From contig CM025853.1 of NCBI GenBank assembly GCA_003952965.2, forward strand, positions 6,173,810 through 6,237,809: a DNA stretch of 64,000 nt. Direction: 5' to 3'. Position 1 is the first letter of the stretch; each line of letters opens with the position of its first letter. A program made the position numbers and the translations under genes. The notes below the pieces were generated by a model. The model was not told where the DNA came from and made no database searches. It was given only the letters and a program-made list of their open reading frames with translations. This document shows positions 1 through 13,773 of the stretch, piece after piece. The stretch comes from Morella rubra. Lineage: Eukaryota > Streptophyta > Magnoliopsida > Fagales > Myricaceae.

Positions 1-3000
1 AACTAATTCACTCGAACAATTTTGCATTATATTTTGCTCTATCACCCTAAATTTATTTGCTTCATTTCTTTCAACCTAAAGTTTTTTAGTTGCTAAACAA
101 ATTAATTTGGACTTTTTTGCTCCACATTTAGGTCTTCAAACTCTTCTGCCATCTTGTTGCGTCATTTTCTTTGCCATTAAGGCATCCGATTATTAAACAA
201 ATTAATTGGGACTTTTTTTCTCGTATCTTTTGGTCTATAAATCTTCCTTCATCAATTTGTTAGATTTTATTCTTCTTTAAGTTATCTCATTATTAAACAA
301 ATTAATTTGGACCATTTTCCAATAATATTTTGGTCTATAACTCTTTCTTAATCATTTTGGTTCATTTCCTTCATCATTAAGTTATCTAATTTTAAACCAA
401 TTAATTTTGAAAATTTTACGTTTATATTTCGGTCCTTAATACTTCAAAAAATCTATTGAATTTATCTAATTCAATATTAACGCAACTAATGTCAAAACTA
501 ATTCACTCGAACAATTTTGCATTATATTTTGCTCTATCACCCTAAATTTATTTGCTTCATTTCTTTCAACCTAAAGTTTTTTAGTTGCTAAACAAATTAA
601 TTTGGACTTTTTGTCTCCACATTTAGGTCTTCAAACTCTTCTGCCATCTTGTTGCGTCATTTTTTTTGCCATTAAGGCATCCATTATTAAACAAATTAAT
701 TGGGACTTTTTTTCTCGTATCTTTTGGTCTATAAATCTTCCTTCATCAATTTGTCAGATTTTATTCTTCTTTAAGTTATCTCATTATTAAACAAATTAAT
801 TGGACCATTTTCCAATAATATTTTGGTCTATAACTCTTTCTTAATCATTTTGGTTCATTTCCTTCATCATTAAGTTATCTAATTTTTAAACCAATTAATT
901 TTGAAAATTTTACGTTTATATTTCGGTCCTTAATACTTCAAAATCTATTGAATTTATCTAATTCAATATTAACGCAACTAATGTCAAAACTAATTCACTC
1001 GAACAATTTTGCATTATATTTTGCTCTATCACCCTAAATTTATTTGCTTCATTTCTTTCAACCTAAAGTTTTTTAGTTGCTAAACAAATTAATTTGGACT
1101 TTTTGCTCCATTTAGGTCTTCAAACTCTTCTGCCATCTTGTTGCGTCATTTTTTTGCCATTAAGGCATCCGATTATTAAACAAATTAATTGGGACTTTTT
1201 TTCTCGTATCTTTTGGTCTATAAATCTTCCTTCATCAATTTGTTAGATTTTATTCTTTAAGTTATCTCATTATTAAACAAATTTTTTGGACCATTTTCCA
1301 ATAATATTTTGGTCTATAACTCTTTCTTAATCATTTTGGTTCATTTTTCATCATTAAGTTATCTAATTTTTAAACCAATTAATTTTGAAAATTTTACGTT
1401 TATATTTCGGTCCTTAATACTTCAAAAAATCTATTGAATTTATCTAATTCAATATTAACGCAACTAATGTCAAAACTAATTCACTCGAACAATTTTGCAT
1501 TATATTTTGCTCTATCACCCTAAATTTATTTGCTTCATTTCTTTCAACCTAAAGTTTTTTAGTTGCTAAACAAATTAATTTGGACTTTTTGCTCCACATT
1601 TAGGTCTTCAAACTCTTCTGCCATCTTGTTGCGTCTTTTTCTTTGCATTAAGGCATCCAATTATTAAACAAATTAATTGGGACTTTTTTTCTCGTATCTT
1701 TTGGTCTATAAATCTTCCTTCATCAATTTGTTAGATTTTATTCTTCTTTAAGTTATCTCATTATTAAACAAATTAATTTGGACCATTTTCCAATAATATT
1801 TTGGTCTATAACTCTTTCTTAATCATTTTGGTTCATTTCCTTCATCATTAAGTTATCTAATTTTTTTAAACCAATTAATTTTGAAATTTTACGTTTATAT
1901 TTCGGTCCTTAATACTTCGAAAAATCTATTGAATTTATCTTATTCAATATTAACGCAACTAATGTCAAAACTAATTCACTCGAACAATTTTGCATTATAT
2001 TTTGCTCTATCACCCTAAATTTATTTGCTTCATTTCTTTCAACCTAAAGTTTTTTAGTTGCTAAACAAATTAATTTGGACTATTTTGTCCCACATTTAGG
2101 TCTTCAAACTCTTCTGCCATCTTGTTGCGTCATTTTTTTTGCCATTAAGGCATCCAATTATTAAACAAATTAATTGGACTTTTTTTCTCGTATCTTTTGG
2201 TCTATAAATCTTCCTTCATCAATTTGTTAGATTTTATTCTTCTTTAAGTTATCTCATTATTAAACAAATTAATTTGGACCATTTTCCAATAATATTTTGG
2301 TCTATAACTCTTTCTTAATCATTTTGGTTCATTTCCTTCATCATTAAGTTATCTAATTTTAAACCAATTAATTTTGAAAATTTTTACGTTATATTTCGGT
2401 CCTTAATACTTCAAAAATCTATTGAATTTATCTAATTCAATATTAACGCAACTAATGTCAAAACTAATTCACTCGAACAATTTTGCATTATATTTTGCTC
2501 TATCACCCTAAATTTATTTGCTTCATTTCTTTCAACCTAAAGTTTTTTAGTTGCTAAACAAATTAATTTGGACTTTTTTGCCCACATTTAGGTCTTCAAA
2601 CTCTTCTGCCATCTTGTTGCGTCATTTTTTTTGCCATTAAGGCATCCAATTATTAAACAAATTAATTGGACTTTTTTTCTCGTATCTTTTGGTCTATAAA
2701 TCTTCCTTCATCAATTTGTTAGATTTTATTCTTCTTTAAGTTCTCATTATTAAACAAATTAATTTGGACCATTTTCCAATAATATTTTGGTCTATAACTC
2801 TTTCTTAATCATTTTGGTTCATTTCCTTCATCATTAAGTTATCTAATTTTTAAAATTAATTTTGAAAATTTTACGTTTATATTTCGGTCCTTAATACTTC
2901 AAAAAATCTATTGAATTTATCTAATTCAATATTAACGCAACTAATGTCAAAACTAATTCACTCGAACAATTTTGCATGTATATTTTGCTCTATCACCCTA

Positions 3001-6000
3001 AATTTATTTGCTTCATTTCTTTCAACCTAAAGTTTTTTAGTTGCTAAACAAATAATTTGGACTTTTTGCCCACATTTAGGTCTTCAAACTCTTCTGCCAT
3101 CTTGTTGCGTCTTTTTCTTTGCATTAAGGCATCCAATTATTAAACAAATTAATTGGGACTTTTTTTCTCGTATCTTTTGGTCTATAAATCTTCCTTCATC
3201 AATTTGTTAGATTTTATTCTTCTTTAAGTTATCTCATTATTAAACAAATTAATTTGGACCATTTTCCAATAATATTTTGGTCTATAACTCTTCCTTAATC
3301 ATTTTGGTTCATTTCCTTCATCATTAAGTTATCTAATTTTAAACCAATTAATTTTGAAATTTTAAGTTTATATTTCTGTCCTTAATACTTCAAAAATCTA
3401 TTGAATTTATCTATTCAATATTAACGCAACTAATGTCAAAACTAATTCACTCGAACAATTTTGCATGTATATTTTGCTCTATCACCCTAAATTTATTTGC
3501 TTCATTTCTTTCAACCTAAAGTTTTTTAGTTGCTAAACAAATTAATTTGGACTTTTTTGTCTCCATTTAGGTCTTCAAACTCTTCTGCCATCTTGTTGCG
3601 TCATTTTTTTGCATTAAGGCATCCAATTATTAAACAAATTAATTGGGACTTTTTTTCTCGTATCTTTTGGTCTATAAATCTTCCTTCATCAATTTGTCAG
3701 ATTTTATTCTTCTTTAAGTTATCTCATTATTAAACAAATTAATTTGGACCATTTTCCAATAATATTTTGGTCTATAACTCTTTCTTAATCATTTTGGTTC
3801 ATTTCCTTCATCATTAAGTTATCTAATTTTTAAACCATTTTTTGAAAATTTTACGTTTATATTTCGGTCCTTAATACTTCAAAAAATCTATTGAATTTAT
3901 CTAATTCAATATTAACGCAACTAATGTCAAAACTAATTCACTCGAACAATTTTGCATTTATATTTTGCTCTATCACCCTAAATTTATTTGCTTCATTTCT
4001 TTCAACCTAAAGTTTTTAGTTGCTAAACAAATTAATTTGGACTTTTTGCCCACATTTAGGTCTTCAAACTCTTCTGCCATCTTGTTGCGTCTTTTTCTTT
4101 GCATTAAGGCATCCAATTATTAAACAAATTAATTGGGACTTTTTTTCTCGTATCTTTTGGTCTATAAATCTTCCTTCATCAATTTGTTAGATTTTATTCT
4201 TCTTTAAGTTATCTCATTATTAAACAAATTATTTTGGACCATTTTCCAATAATATTTTGGTCTATAACTCTTCCTTAATCATTTTGGTTCATTTCCTTCA
4301 TCATTAAGTTATCTAATTTTTAAACCAATTAATTTTGAAAATTTTACGTTTATATTTCGGTCCTTAATACTTCAAAAAATCTATTGAATTTATCTAATTC
4401 AATATTAACGCAACTAATGTCAAAACTAATTCACTCGAACAATTTTGCATTTATATTTTGCTCTATCACCCTAAATTTATTTGCTTCATTTCTTTCAACC
4501 TAAAGTTTTTTAGTTGCTAAACAAATTAATTTGGACTTTTTGCCCACATTTAGGTCTTCAAACTCTTCTGCCATCTTGTTGCGTCTTTTTCTTTGTCATT
4601 AAGGCATCCAATTATTAAACAAATTAATTGGGACTTTTTTTCTCGTATCTTTTGGTCTATAAATCTTCCTTCATCAATTTGTTAGATTTTATTCTTCTTT
4701 AAGTTATCTCATTATTAAACAAAATTATTTTGGACCATTTTCCAATAATATTTTGGTCTATAACTCTTCCTTAATCATTTGGTTCATTTCCTTCATCATT
4801 AAGTTATCTAATTTTAAACCAATTAATTTTGACGATTTTAAGTTTATATTTCGTCCTTAATACTTCAAAAATCTATTGAATTCATCTATTCAATATTAAC
4901 GCAACTAATGTCAAAACTAATTCACTCGAACAATTTTGCATGTATATTTTGCTCTATCACCCTAAATTTATTTGCTTCATTTCTTCAACCTAAAGTTTTT
5001 TAGTTGCTAAACAAATTAATTTGGACTTTTTGTCTCCACATTTAGGTCTTCAAACTCTTCTGCCATCTTGTTGCGTCATTTTTTTTGCATTAAGGCATCC
5101 AATTATTAAACAAATTAATTGGGACTTTTTTTCTCGTATCTTTTGGTCTATAAATCTTCCTTCATCAATTTGTTAGATTTTATTCTTCTTTAAGTTATCT
5201 CATTATTAAACAAATTAATTTGGACCATTTTCCAATAATATTTTGGTCTATAACTCTTTCTTAATCATTTTGGTTCATTTCCTTCATCATTAAGTTATCT
5301 AATTTTTAAACCAATTAATTTTGAAAATTTTACGTTTATATTTCGTCCTTAATACTTCAAAAATCTATTGAATTTATTTATTCAATATTAACGCAACTAA
5401 TGTCAAAACTAATTCACTCGAACAATTTTGCATGTATATTTTGCTCTATCACCCTAAATTTATTTGCTTCATTTCTTTCAACCTAAAGTTTTTTAGTTGC
5501 TAAACAAATTAATTTGGACTTTTTGCCTGCACATTTAGGTCTTCAAACTCTTCTGCCATCTTGTTGCGTCATTTTTCTTTGCCATTAAGGCATCCGATTA
5601 TTAAACAAATTAATTGGGACTTTTTTTCTCGTATCTTTTGGTCTATAAATCTTCCTTCATCAATTTGTTAGATTTTATTCTTCTTTAAGTTATCTCATTA
5701 TTAAACAAATTAATTTGGACCATTTTCCAATAATATTTTGGTCTATAACTCTTTCTTAATCATTTTGGTTCATTTCCTTCATCATTAAGTTATCTAATTT
5801 TAAACCAATTAATTTTGAAAATTTTACGTTTATATTTCTGTCCTTAATACTTCAAAAAATCTATTGAATTTATCTAATTCAATATTAACGCAACTAATGT
5901 CAAAACTAATTCACTCGAACAATTTTGCATTATATTTTGCTCTATCACCCTAAATTTATTTGCTTCATTTCTTTCAACCTAAAGTTTTTTAGTTGCTAAA

Positions 6001-8830
6001 CAAATAATTTGGACTATTTTGCCTCACATTTAGGTCTTCAAACTCTTCTGCCATCTTGTTGCGTCATTTTTTTTGCATTAAGGCATCCAATTATTAAACA
6101 AATTAATTGGACTTTTTTTCTCGTATCTTTTGGTCTATAAATCTTCCTTCATCAATTTGTTAGATTTTATTCTTCTTTAAGTTATCTCATTATTAAACAA
6201 ATTAATTTGGACCATTTTCCAATAATATTTTGGTCTATAACTCTTTCTTAATCATTTTGGTTCATTTCCTTCATCATTAAGTTATCTAATTTTTAACCAA
6301 TTAATTTGAAATTTTAAGTTTATATTCTGTCCTTAATACTTCAAAAAATCTATTGAGTTCATGTTATTCAATATTAACGCACTAATGTCAAAACTAATTC
6401 ACTCGAACAATTTGCATTTATATTTTGCTCTATCACCCTAAATTTATTTGCTTCATTTCTTTCAACCTAAAGTTTTTTAGTTGCTAAACAATTAAATTTG
6501 GACTTTTTTGTCTCCACATTTAGGTCTTCAAACTCTTCTGCCATTGTTGCGTCATTTTTTTTGTCATTAAGGCATCCAATTATTAAACAAATTAATTGGA
6601 CTTTTTTTCTCGTATCTTTTGGTCTATAAATCTTCCTTCATCAATTTGTTAGATTTTATTCTTCTTTAAGTTATCTCATTATTAAACAAATTATTTTGGA
6701 CCATTTTCCAATAATATTTTGGTCTATAACTCTTTCTTAATCATTTTGGTTCATTTCCTTCATCATTAAGTTATCTAATTTCTAAACCAATTAATTTTGA
6801 CGATTTTAAGTTTATATTTCTGTCCTTAATACTTCAAAAAATCTATTGAATTTATCTAATTCAATATTAACGCAACTAATGTCAAAACTAATTCACTCGA
6901 ACAATTTTGCATTATATTTTGCTCTATCACCCTAAATTTATTTGCTTCATTTCTTTCAACCTAAAGTTTTTTAGTTGCTAAACAAATTAATTTGGACTTT
7001 TTGCCTCCACATTTAGGTCTTCAAACTCTTCTGCCATCTTGTTGCGTCTTTTTCTTTGTCATTAAGGCATCCGATTATTAAACAAATTAATTGGGACTTT
7101 TTTTCTCGTATCTTTTGGTCTATAAATCTTCCTTCATCAATTTGTTAGATTTTATTCTTCTTTAAGTTATCTCATTATTAAACAAATTAATTTGGACCAT
7201 TTTCCAATAATATTTTGGTCTATAACTCTTTCTTAATCATTTTGGTTCATTTCCTTCATCATTAAGTTATCTAATTTTTAAACCAATTAATTTTGAAAAT
7301 TTTACGTTTATATTTCGGTCCTTAATACTTCTAAAAAATCTATTGAATTTATCTAATTCAATATTAAAACTAACTAATGTCAAAACTAATTCACTCGAAC
7401 AATTTTGCATGTATATTTTGCTCTATCACCCTAAATTTATTTGCTTCATTTCTTTCAACCTAAAGTTTTTTAGTTGCTAAACAATTAATTTGGACTATTT
7501 TGCTCACATTTAGGTCTTCAAACTCTTCTGCCATCTTGTTGCGTCTTTTTTTTGCATTAAGGCATCCAATTATTAAACAAATTAATTGGACTTTTTTTCT
7601 CGTATCTTTTGGTCTATAAATCTTCCTTCATCAATTTGTCAGATTTTATTCTTCTTTAAGTTATCTCATTATTAAACCAAATTAATTTGGACCATTTTCC
7701 AATAATATTTTGGTCTATAACTCTTTCTTAATCATTTTGGTTCATTTCCTTCATCATTAAGTTATCTAATTTTTAAACCAATTAATTTTGAAAATTTTAC
7801 GTTTATATTTCGGTCCTTAATACTTCAAAAAAATCTATTTGAATTTATCTAATTCAATATTAACGCAACTAATGCAAAACTAATTCACTCGAACAATTTT
7901 GCATGTATATTTTGCTCTATCACCCTAAATTTATTTGCTTCATTTCTTTCAACCTAAAGTTTTTTAGTTGCTAAACAAATTAATTTGGACAATTTTGCCC
8001 ACATTTAGGTCTTCAAACTCTTCTGCCATCTTGTTGCGTCATTTTTTTTGTCATTAAGGCATCCAATTATTAAACAAATTAATTGGGACTTTTTTTCTCG
8101 TATCTTTTGGTCTATAAATCTTCCATCATCAATTTGTCAGATTTTATTCTTCTTTAAGTTATCTCATTATTAAACAAATTAATTTGGACCATTTTCCAAT
8201 AATATTTTGGTCTATAACTCTTTTTAATCATTTTGGTTCATTTCCTTCATCATTAAGTTATCTAATTTTAAACCAATTAATTTTGAAATTTAAGTTTATA
8301 TTTCGGTCCTTATAATACTTCTAAAAATCTATTGAATTTATCTAATTCAATATTAACGCAAACTAATGTCAAAACTAATTCACTCGAACAATTTTGCATG
8401 TATATTTTGCTCTATCACCCTAAATTTATTTGCTTCATTTCTTTCAACCTAAGTTTTTTAGTTGCTAAACAAAATTAATTTGGACTATTTTGCCCACATT
8501 TAGTCTTCAAACTCTTCTGCCGTCTTGTTGCGTCATTTTTTTGCCATTAAGGCATCCAATTATTAAACAAATTAATTGGGACTTTTTTTCTCGTATCTTT
8601 TGGTCTATAAATCTTCCTTCATCAATTTGTTAGATTTTATTCTTCTTTAAGTTATCTCATTTTAAACAAATTAATTTGGACCATTTTCCAATAATATTTT
8701 GGTCTATAAACTCTTCCTTAATCATTTTGGATCATTTCCTTCATCATTAAGGTTTATCTAATTGTCTAAGACCACATTAATTTTTGACGATATTTAAAGT
8801 TTAGTATTTCTGTCTTAATTACTTCGAATA
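1..8830. repeat. Satellite array, ~492 bp unit, 18 copies
   Basis: A head-to-tail array of an AT-rich unit. Units begin with AACTAATTCACTCGAAC at about 1, 496, 988, 1474, 1969, 2462, 2951, 3440, 3931, 4424, 4915, 5407, 5904, 6392, 6886, 7384, 7877 and 8373, so the spacing is 486-498 bp. Copies are very similar and differ mainly by 1-4 base indels in T or A runs. The last unit degrades after about 8740 and the array ends near 8830. Inside the unit, the motif AAACAAATTAATTTGGA and a TTTGGTCTATAA-like motif recur about every 98 bp, so the unit is a five-monomer block (in unit 1: 1-94, 95-194, 195-294, 295-393, 394-495). No coding capacity: the short open frames here are chance products of the repeat. 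The array probably continues left of the window. Confidence 0.97.
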
Positions 8831-9464
8831 AAGCATGAGGAGCATCCTCGTTCCCTAATACATAGAAACGGTATAATTTTTTCCAAGACAATTTCACTGG
8901 GCGGGAGGGGTAGTTCGACATGGATTGCCATGACCACTATTGTGTGGTAGATTTCTGTGTTTTGCTGGGGCACACATGGATTAAAATATACTGTACAACA
9001 AATTCGATGTTATTGAGTAAAACTCACAACCAGATTAAAAATAGTTTTTTTGTACTCTTAACTAAAAATAATATATAAATAGAACCCTATCGAATTTAAA
9101 ACTTATCATTCATAACTGCAAGAATAAATTCACAAGACAAATATAGTCACATAGAGTAAATCCATAATTAAAAAGATACATATATGGAACATACTTACAA
9201 ATATCAGGCAAATGGGATTATTTTTTTTCTAAGTAGTCACCAGCTATGTGATTCATATATGAGATAATAGACCATGATTAGCTACTGATCGACAGTTTTC
9301 TTCATTGCAGAGACTCATACTGTCCCTTACACAAAATGTTGTGTCTTTATTGCTAAGTATATAGTAAAATACTCCGCCTATGAGAAACAAATAGTATGTA
9401 AATTTATTCACTATGACACACATAATCAATTTATATGTCAACATCTACACAACAAACAAACATA
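8831..9464. other. Non-coding flank between satellite and cupin pseudogene
   Basis: No gene seen. From about 9118 the sequence is a diverged copy of the region downstream of the better cupin gene (60600-60720) and of 56540-56850, including a stretch with an ACAAACAAACA motif followed by TTAATGATCTTT. The first 290 bases after the satellite match nothing else I recognise in the window. Confidence 0.6.
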
Positions 9465-10569
9465 TTAATGATCTTTGTAACGGCAAATGCAATACTCATC
9501 AGCTTGTGAGCGAGGGACGGAAAATGTAGCTATGTCCCTTCTCGGTTGAAAGCTTCCCCATATTTCACAAAACGTGAGGGATACACAAGAGATCAACATT
9601 ACACTTTTGCAGAGTATATCACATAACCAACGAATAAACAAACCATTCCCAGCTAAACCTGAGCGAAGCTTAGAAAAATCTAAAACAACATAAACAAAAT
9701 TAAAAGAATACATTATCCAATGAGATAATAGTAACAATTATTTAAACTATCATTGTCGTTCATATGGGTAAGCGAGATGGTTATTTATTAATCAGCTGCT
9801 TTAACTGCTTAGAATGATTCATAGAGAAAAACTCTAGTCCACTCAAAGCTTGCGAGTATGCGCTTCCAACACGAAAAGTCCGGGCACGACAAGCCACTGG
9901 ACCGGTCTTGAGATACTGGTCACTCAAGGACGCGTTATGCCATTTAAGGGCTACATTTGTAATCTGAACTCGCCTTATCACAATAGTGTATTAACCCTGA
10001 ATGGACAGACAAATCTGGCGAATATTATATCACTCGGTTGAATTAACATTGCTTTAGCATCGAAGTTTAACGAGGTTGGCGCTATCAACTCTATGAGCTG
10101 TGCCTAATTGAACATTAGAAACTTTCCTGTCAACTCGGTAGATACAACCTAATAGGGGGGGTGTCTTCCATATTCTTCGACATAAGATATTGCAGCGATC
10201 GCATAACATTTGACTTATAGCGACTCAATTCTGTGGTGTTGTCCTCTTCGGGGCGTTTTGTCAAGGAATATAAACCATCAATGTTATTGATTAATATCAG
10301 AAACTGTGCGGTTGGCTGTTTCGCCCACGCTTATTTCGCGTCATCTGAACTATGTAATTAATTAAAAACTCTACTATACTGAACTCGGATGAGAAACCAG
10401 CCATGATGATTGGATTGCCAATACTCTCACCACACACAACACATTAAGCTGATGTGCCTCAAGTGATCGGAACTCTTTTGAGGGAATGTATTGGAAAATA
10501 AGGGCTTATGAGGATCGTTTTTTAGAGTTTCATATGTGGAAACTTTTATTTCAAATCGTTCACAATTTG

Positions 10570-11970
10570 ATGTAAACAATGTAGCTTGTTGTAAAGGTGT
10601 TTAGTTGTTTAAGATTTGATAATGATTTGATATTTAATTAAATTAATAATATTATTTTTAACTTATTTCACTATTGAAAAAAAATATATAAAAATTAATA
10701 AAAATATATAATTTAATAAAAAAAATTATAATTATTTTATTATATTAAAAATTTTAAAAGATAGGATAAAATATGAAACTAATAAAAAATATTCATAATA
10801 ATTAAAAGACAAAGATAAAAATGTGCAAAATTTATAAAACAAAGAAGAAAAACTTTTATTACAAAATATTAAAAAAATAAATTAAAATTAGATTAAAAAA
10901 TTTAAAAAAAAAACTTAAAAATGACTTGCAGTAATTACTTCACGCACTGATTAGGCGTATATAATATACCTTATTGCGATATAAAATCTATTTCAAGCGA
11001 AAGACAACGGAAGAAAATTTTCATTATCGACAACATACACAGATTAAAATTAATAGGATAAAACAAATCAGTATGATAGTTGTGATTTCTCCTTTTTTCC
11101 TTTTCCTTGTGGTTCAGAGTGTGGGTGAAAATTGCGATTTGACTTAAACCTGGATTATGTTATTTTTTTATTTGTTTGTTACTAGTATTTTTTTTTTATT
11201 CCAATGGTATGCTGACATGATGTGCTCAGCTCTCATAGTTTTTTATGCATTTTCAATCCATGTGTTATAAGTGCATATTTACCCGTCCACTATCTTTTTT
11301 CTGTTTCAAATTTCATAAGTTTTAATGTTAAGTGAGTCTTATCTTGATCTTTTCTTTTAGATGGTTGTATATATTCTCAATCATGTTAGTTGAGGCAAAT
11401 TGCAAATTGCAATATGCTATTAATAGGCATTAGCTACAACTTTCATAGAGCAAGAAGTACTTTTTGTTAATTAATTTTCTATTTTTTTTTTACTTTTCTA
11501 AATTTCCAAAAGTATTTTTCTATTGTTTAAAACATTTATAGACATTTATACACTAACATGTAACTATTTTTAATAATTTTTTATTATTTTTTATCTATTG
11601 TTTTTTTATTATTTTTTGTAATAATTTTGATAATGATTATATTTGCTAATTATTGTTAAGTTTTTTTTTTGAAATTTGTTAATCAAAATTTATTTATTGT
11701 TTTTTTTGTGATTTTTGTAAAATTTTATTTATTTAATAAATTTTGCACCATTTTTATCTGTCTTTAATTTTTTATGAATATTTTTTATTAGTGTCATATT
11801 TGATATCTATTTTATAAAAGTTTGATATTCATGAAACTATTTCTACTTATTTTTTGAATTACATATATTTTTAAAAATTATTTTTATTATTTTTATTTTT
11901 TGAATATCATACTAATACAAATAGATTAAATCATTTCAAATCTTACAACCATAACAAATCCCTTACAATT
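10570..11970. mobile_element. AT-rich element with long terminal inverted repeats
   Basis: The left arm (about 10585-10900) and the reverse complement of the right arm (about 11640-11960) match over roughly 300 bases. For example, ACTAATAAAAAATATTCATA occurs on the plus strand near 10778 and on the minus strand near 11780, and GATAAAAATG followed closely by TGCAAAATTTAT occurs in both arms. The insert lies in exon 2 of cupin copy A; the paralogous exon at about 61500-61575 lacks it. No transposase frame is visible inside. Long arms suggest a Mutator-like or foldback non-autonomous element, but I could not define the target duplication, so the class is uncertain and the ends are approximate. 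Confidence 0.6.
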
Positions 11971-12404
11971 ACAAAAAATCTTTTTAAATAAAAAAATTTG
12001 AAATTTGAAAGTTAAACCCAAAAGTTGAACCAAAACTAAAACTACAACCCATTTCCAAACTACAAGTTTCACCCAAGAAGCCATTTCCAAACTAGAAGTT
12101 TCACCCAAGAAGACTACAACCCACTCGGAATCTCCTCGGTTGAACCACCACGAGACAGCTCCTAGTGGAACCGGTATGACGTCCCCCTTTCTTGAGTTTC
12201 AACACCCCCTCCTTCAGGGTATTTGGGAATACCATTCCCACTATTCCATTACTACCTGCAATGGTTAAAACTAAAACTTAACATCAAAATAGGTACACGT
12301 ACAAATTTGAGAGTTTTGTTCAACGTATTCAGGATACAACAGAACCCTGAGAATTATGGAAGGAAATTATGTTATTTTGACGGGTGAGCTAGATTGACTG
12401 CCAT

Positions 12405-13375
12405 TTCTGTTAGTGTTTTGAATGTTGGCAAGATTCCGTGTCAAATTTAAGTTGACTTAAATTTTTGAATTAGTGTTATTTAAAGTGTTCAAGAGGATAA
12501 GAGTCATTCAAATTTGAAATGAGATGAAAGGTTTGCTGAAGAAGATAAAGTTGAAAGGTGTCCGAATTTTGAAGGAGAAATTCAAATTCAAGAATTGTGA
12601 TCCGTTCCTAAAGATTAGGATTGAAAAACATTTGAATTACGAAATTAGAATTGGAAAGCATTTGAATCACGAAGATAAAGATGAAGGACGTTTGAATTTT
12701 GAAAAAAGGAGTTTAAATTCGCAAAGTGTGATCTGATCATAAAATCTATTAAGTATATCTCCGGAATATGATCTGTAGGGCGTTGAATTTTGAAAAAGGA
12801 GTTCAAATTCGCGAAGTTTGATTCGATCCTAAAATCTTTCAAGTGTATCTCCGGAATATGATCGTCTCTTGATTTTTGCCTAACCTTAGCTCAAGCAAGT
12901 TAGGTGATTTTTCGCACAGTAAGGTTTGCCCTATCTTTGCCCTAGCTTGGCTTGAGCTAAATGCACTTTTTATATAGTGTATTTCGCCCGAGCTTGGCTT
13001 GAGCGAAATTCCATTGATTTCAAATTTTCTTATATTTTTCTATTTAAACTATGAGAAAAACGTCCAAGTTGTTTTACCCAAGTTATTTTCATCCTTCCTT
13101 GGCGTCTCATACTTGAGAGAAAAATCCTTTGATACCTTTGCAACTAAAGTGTTTATATTTTCTCTCTCCTACATCAATCACCTTAATCACCATTGAAACC
13201 GACCTCTTATAAAGCCTTCAGAGAGTTTAAGGAGATTGACAGCTGGAGTCATAGGTGTTGAAGAACCAGAGCGTTCGTGAAGAGATTTATAAGAAGAATC
13301 TCAGAAGGCTGAGGGTTAACCGCAAGGGAGCGGGTCTAGTTGGATTACCTAGATTATTATTCTGAGGTAGTCAAA
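12405..13375 (-). repeat. Dispersed retroelement-like repeat (minus orientation)
   Basis: In reverse complement this matches about 30960-31730 and, in part, 45780-46215. Shared landmarks are GAGGGTTAACCGC near 13311, GTTGGCAAGATTCCGTGTC near 12424, and the CCTAGAGGGGATGAATAGGTG-type end seen at 30990. It contains an internal tandem duplication of about 94 bp (12690-12772 and 12784-12864, both ending in CTCCGGAATATGATC). It replaced the 5' part of cupin copy A intron 1 and the 3' half of exon 1. No protein domain seen. Probably a non-autonomous LTR-type remnant, but the class is inferred. Confidence 0.55.
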
Positions 13376-13472
13376 GTCAAAGGAAATTCTGAACTTGACC
13401 AGACATAATATGCTCCACCATCTCCCTCGAATACCTTCTGAGCAAACTTGGGTGTCAAGTCAAACTCCATTG

Positions 13473-13773
13473 TTTTCTTGCAGCGCTTGAACTAACGCTG
13501 TCAGAAAAGAAGCCATTTTGGTTAATATTCGGTGGTATACGCTATATATCCACTCTTGGCTCCTCTTCTTTTTTAGGTCTTCATCTTTTTGTTCCATTTC
13601 ATTTGTTTGAGAGGCCACTATGCTTTCGATGCATGCATGTATATAGAGTGAATCCCGGTACTAGTCTTCTTATAAGAAATCGTTGAGCTAGCTGCTAAAT
13701 TCTGTTCACATTTAATCATCAAAGAAATGGTTGATTTCCTAGGAGTACAGTCTTGGCCAGAGGGGGTTCTGTA
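13473..13773. other. Duplicated 5' flank of the cupin gene
   Basis: Close match to 62267-62565, the upstream flank of the better cupin gene, including AATATTCGGTGGTATACGC (13523) and the sequence around 13669 that reads TTCTTATAAGAAATCG. The homology resumes after the hAT insert (14330-14669) and after CACTA-1 (17643-18070), so this is one duplicated flank interrupted twice. It should contain the ancestral cupin promoter. No TATA box is proposed. Confidence 0.7.

Larger units (their letters stand above)
9465..13472 (-). pseudogene. Decayed legumin-type cupin gene (copy A)
   Basis: A broken copy of the cupin gene at 60739-62266. Recognisable parts, in minus-strand gene order: the 5' half of exon 1 at 13376-13472 (ATG at 13472, starting MEFDLTPKFAQ as in the better copy); a piece of intron 1 at about 12273-12404; the 5' part of exon 2 at about 12087-12272; the 3' part of exon 2 at about 9810-10410; and a remnant of exon 3 at about 9465-9668. 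Exon 1 is cut short by a repeat (12405-13375) and exon 2 is split by a long-inverted-repeat element (about 10570-11970). The exon 2 and 3 remnants have many substitutions, indels and stops. A 33 bp tandem duplication sits at 12054-12119. It cannot make a functional protein. The divergence suggests it died well before the copy at 61 kb was damaged. Confidence 0.85.

Noticed and set aside
602-3733. Short open frames of 62-67 codons inside the satellite
   Set aside because: They recur with the repeat unit, have no domain, and are broken in most units by one-base indels.
1-8830. CRISPR-like array
   Set aside because: The repeats are long and contiguous with no unique spacers; this is a plant satellite.
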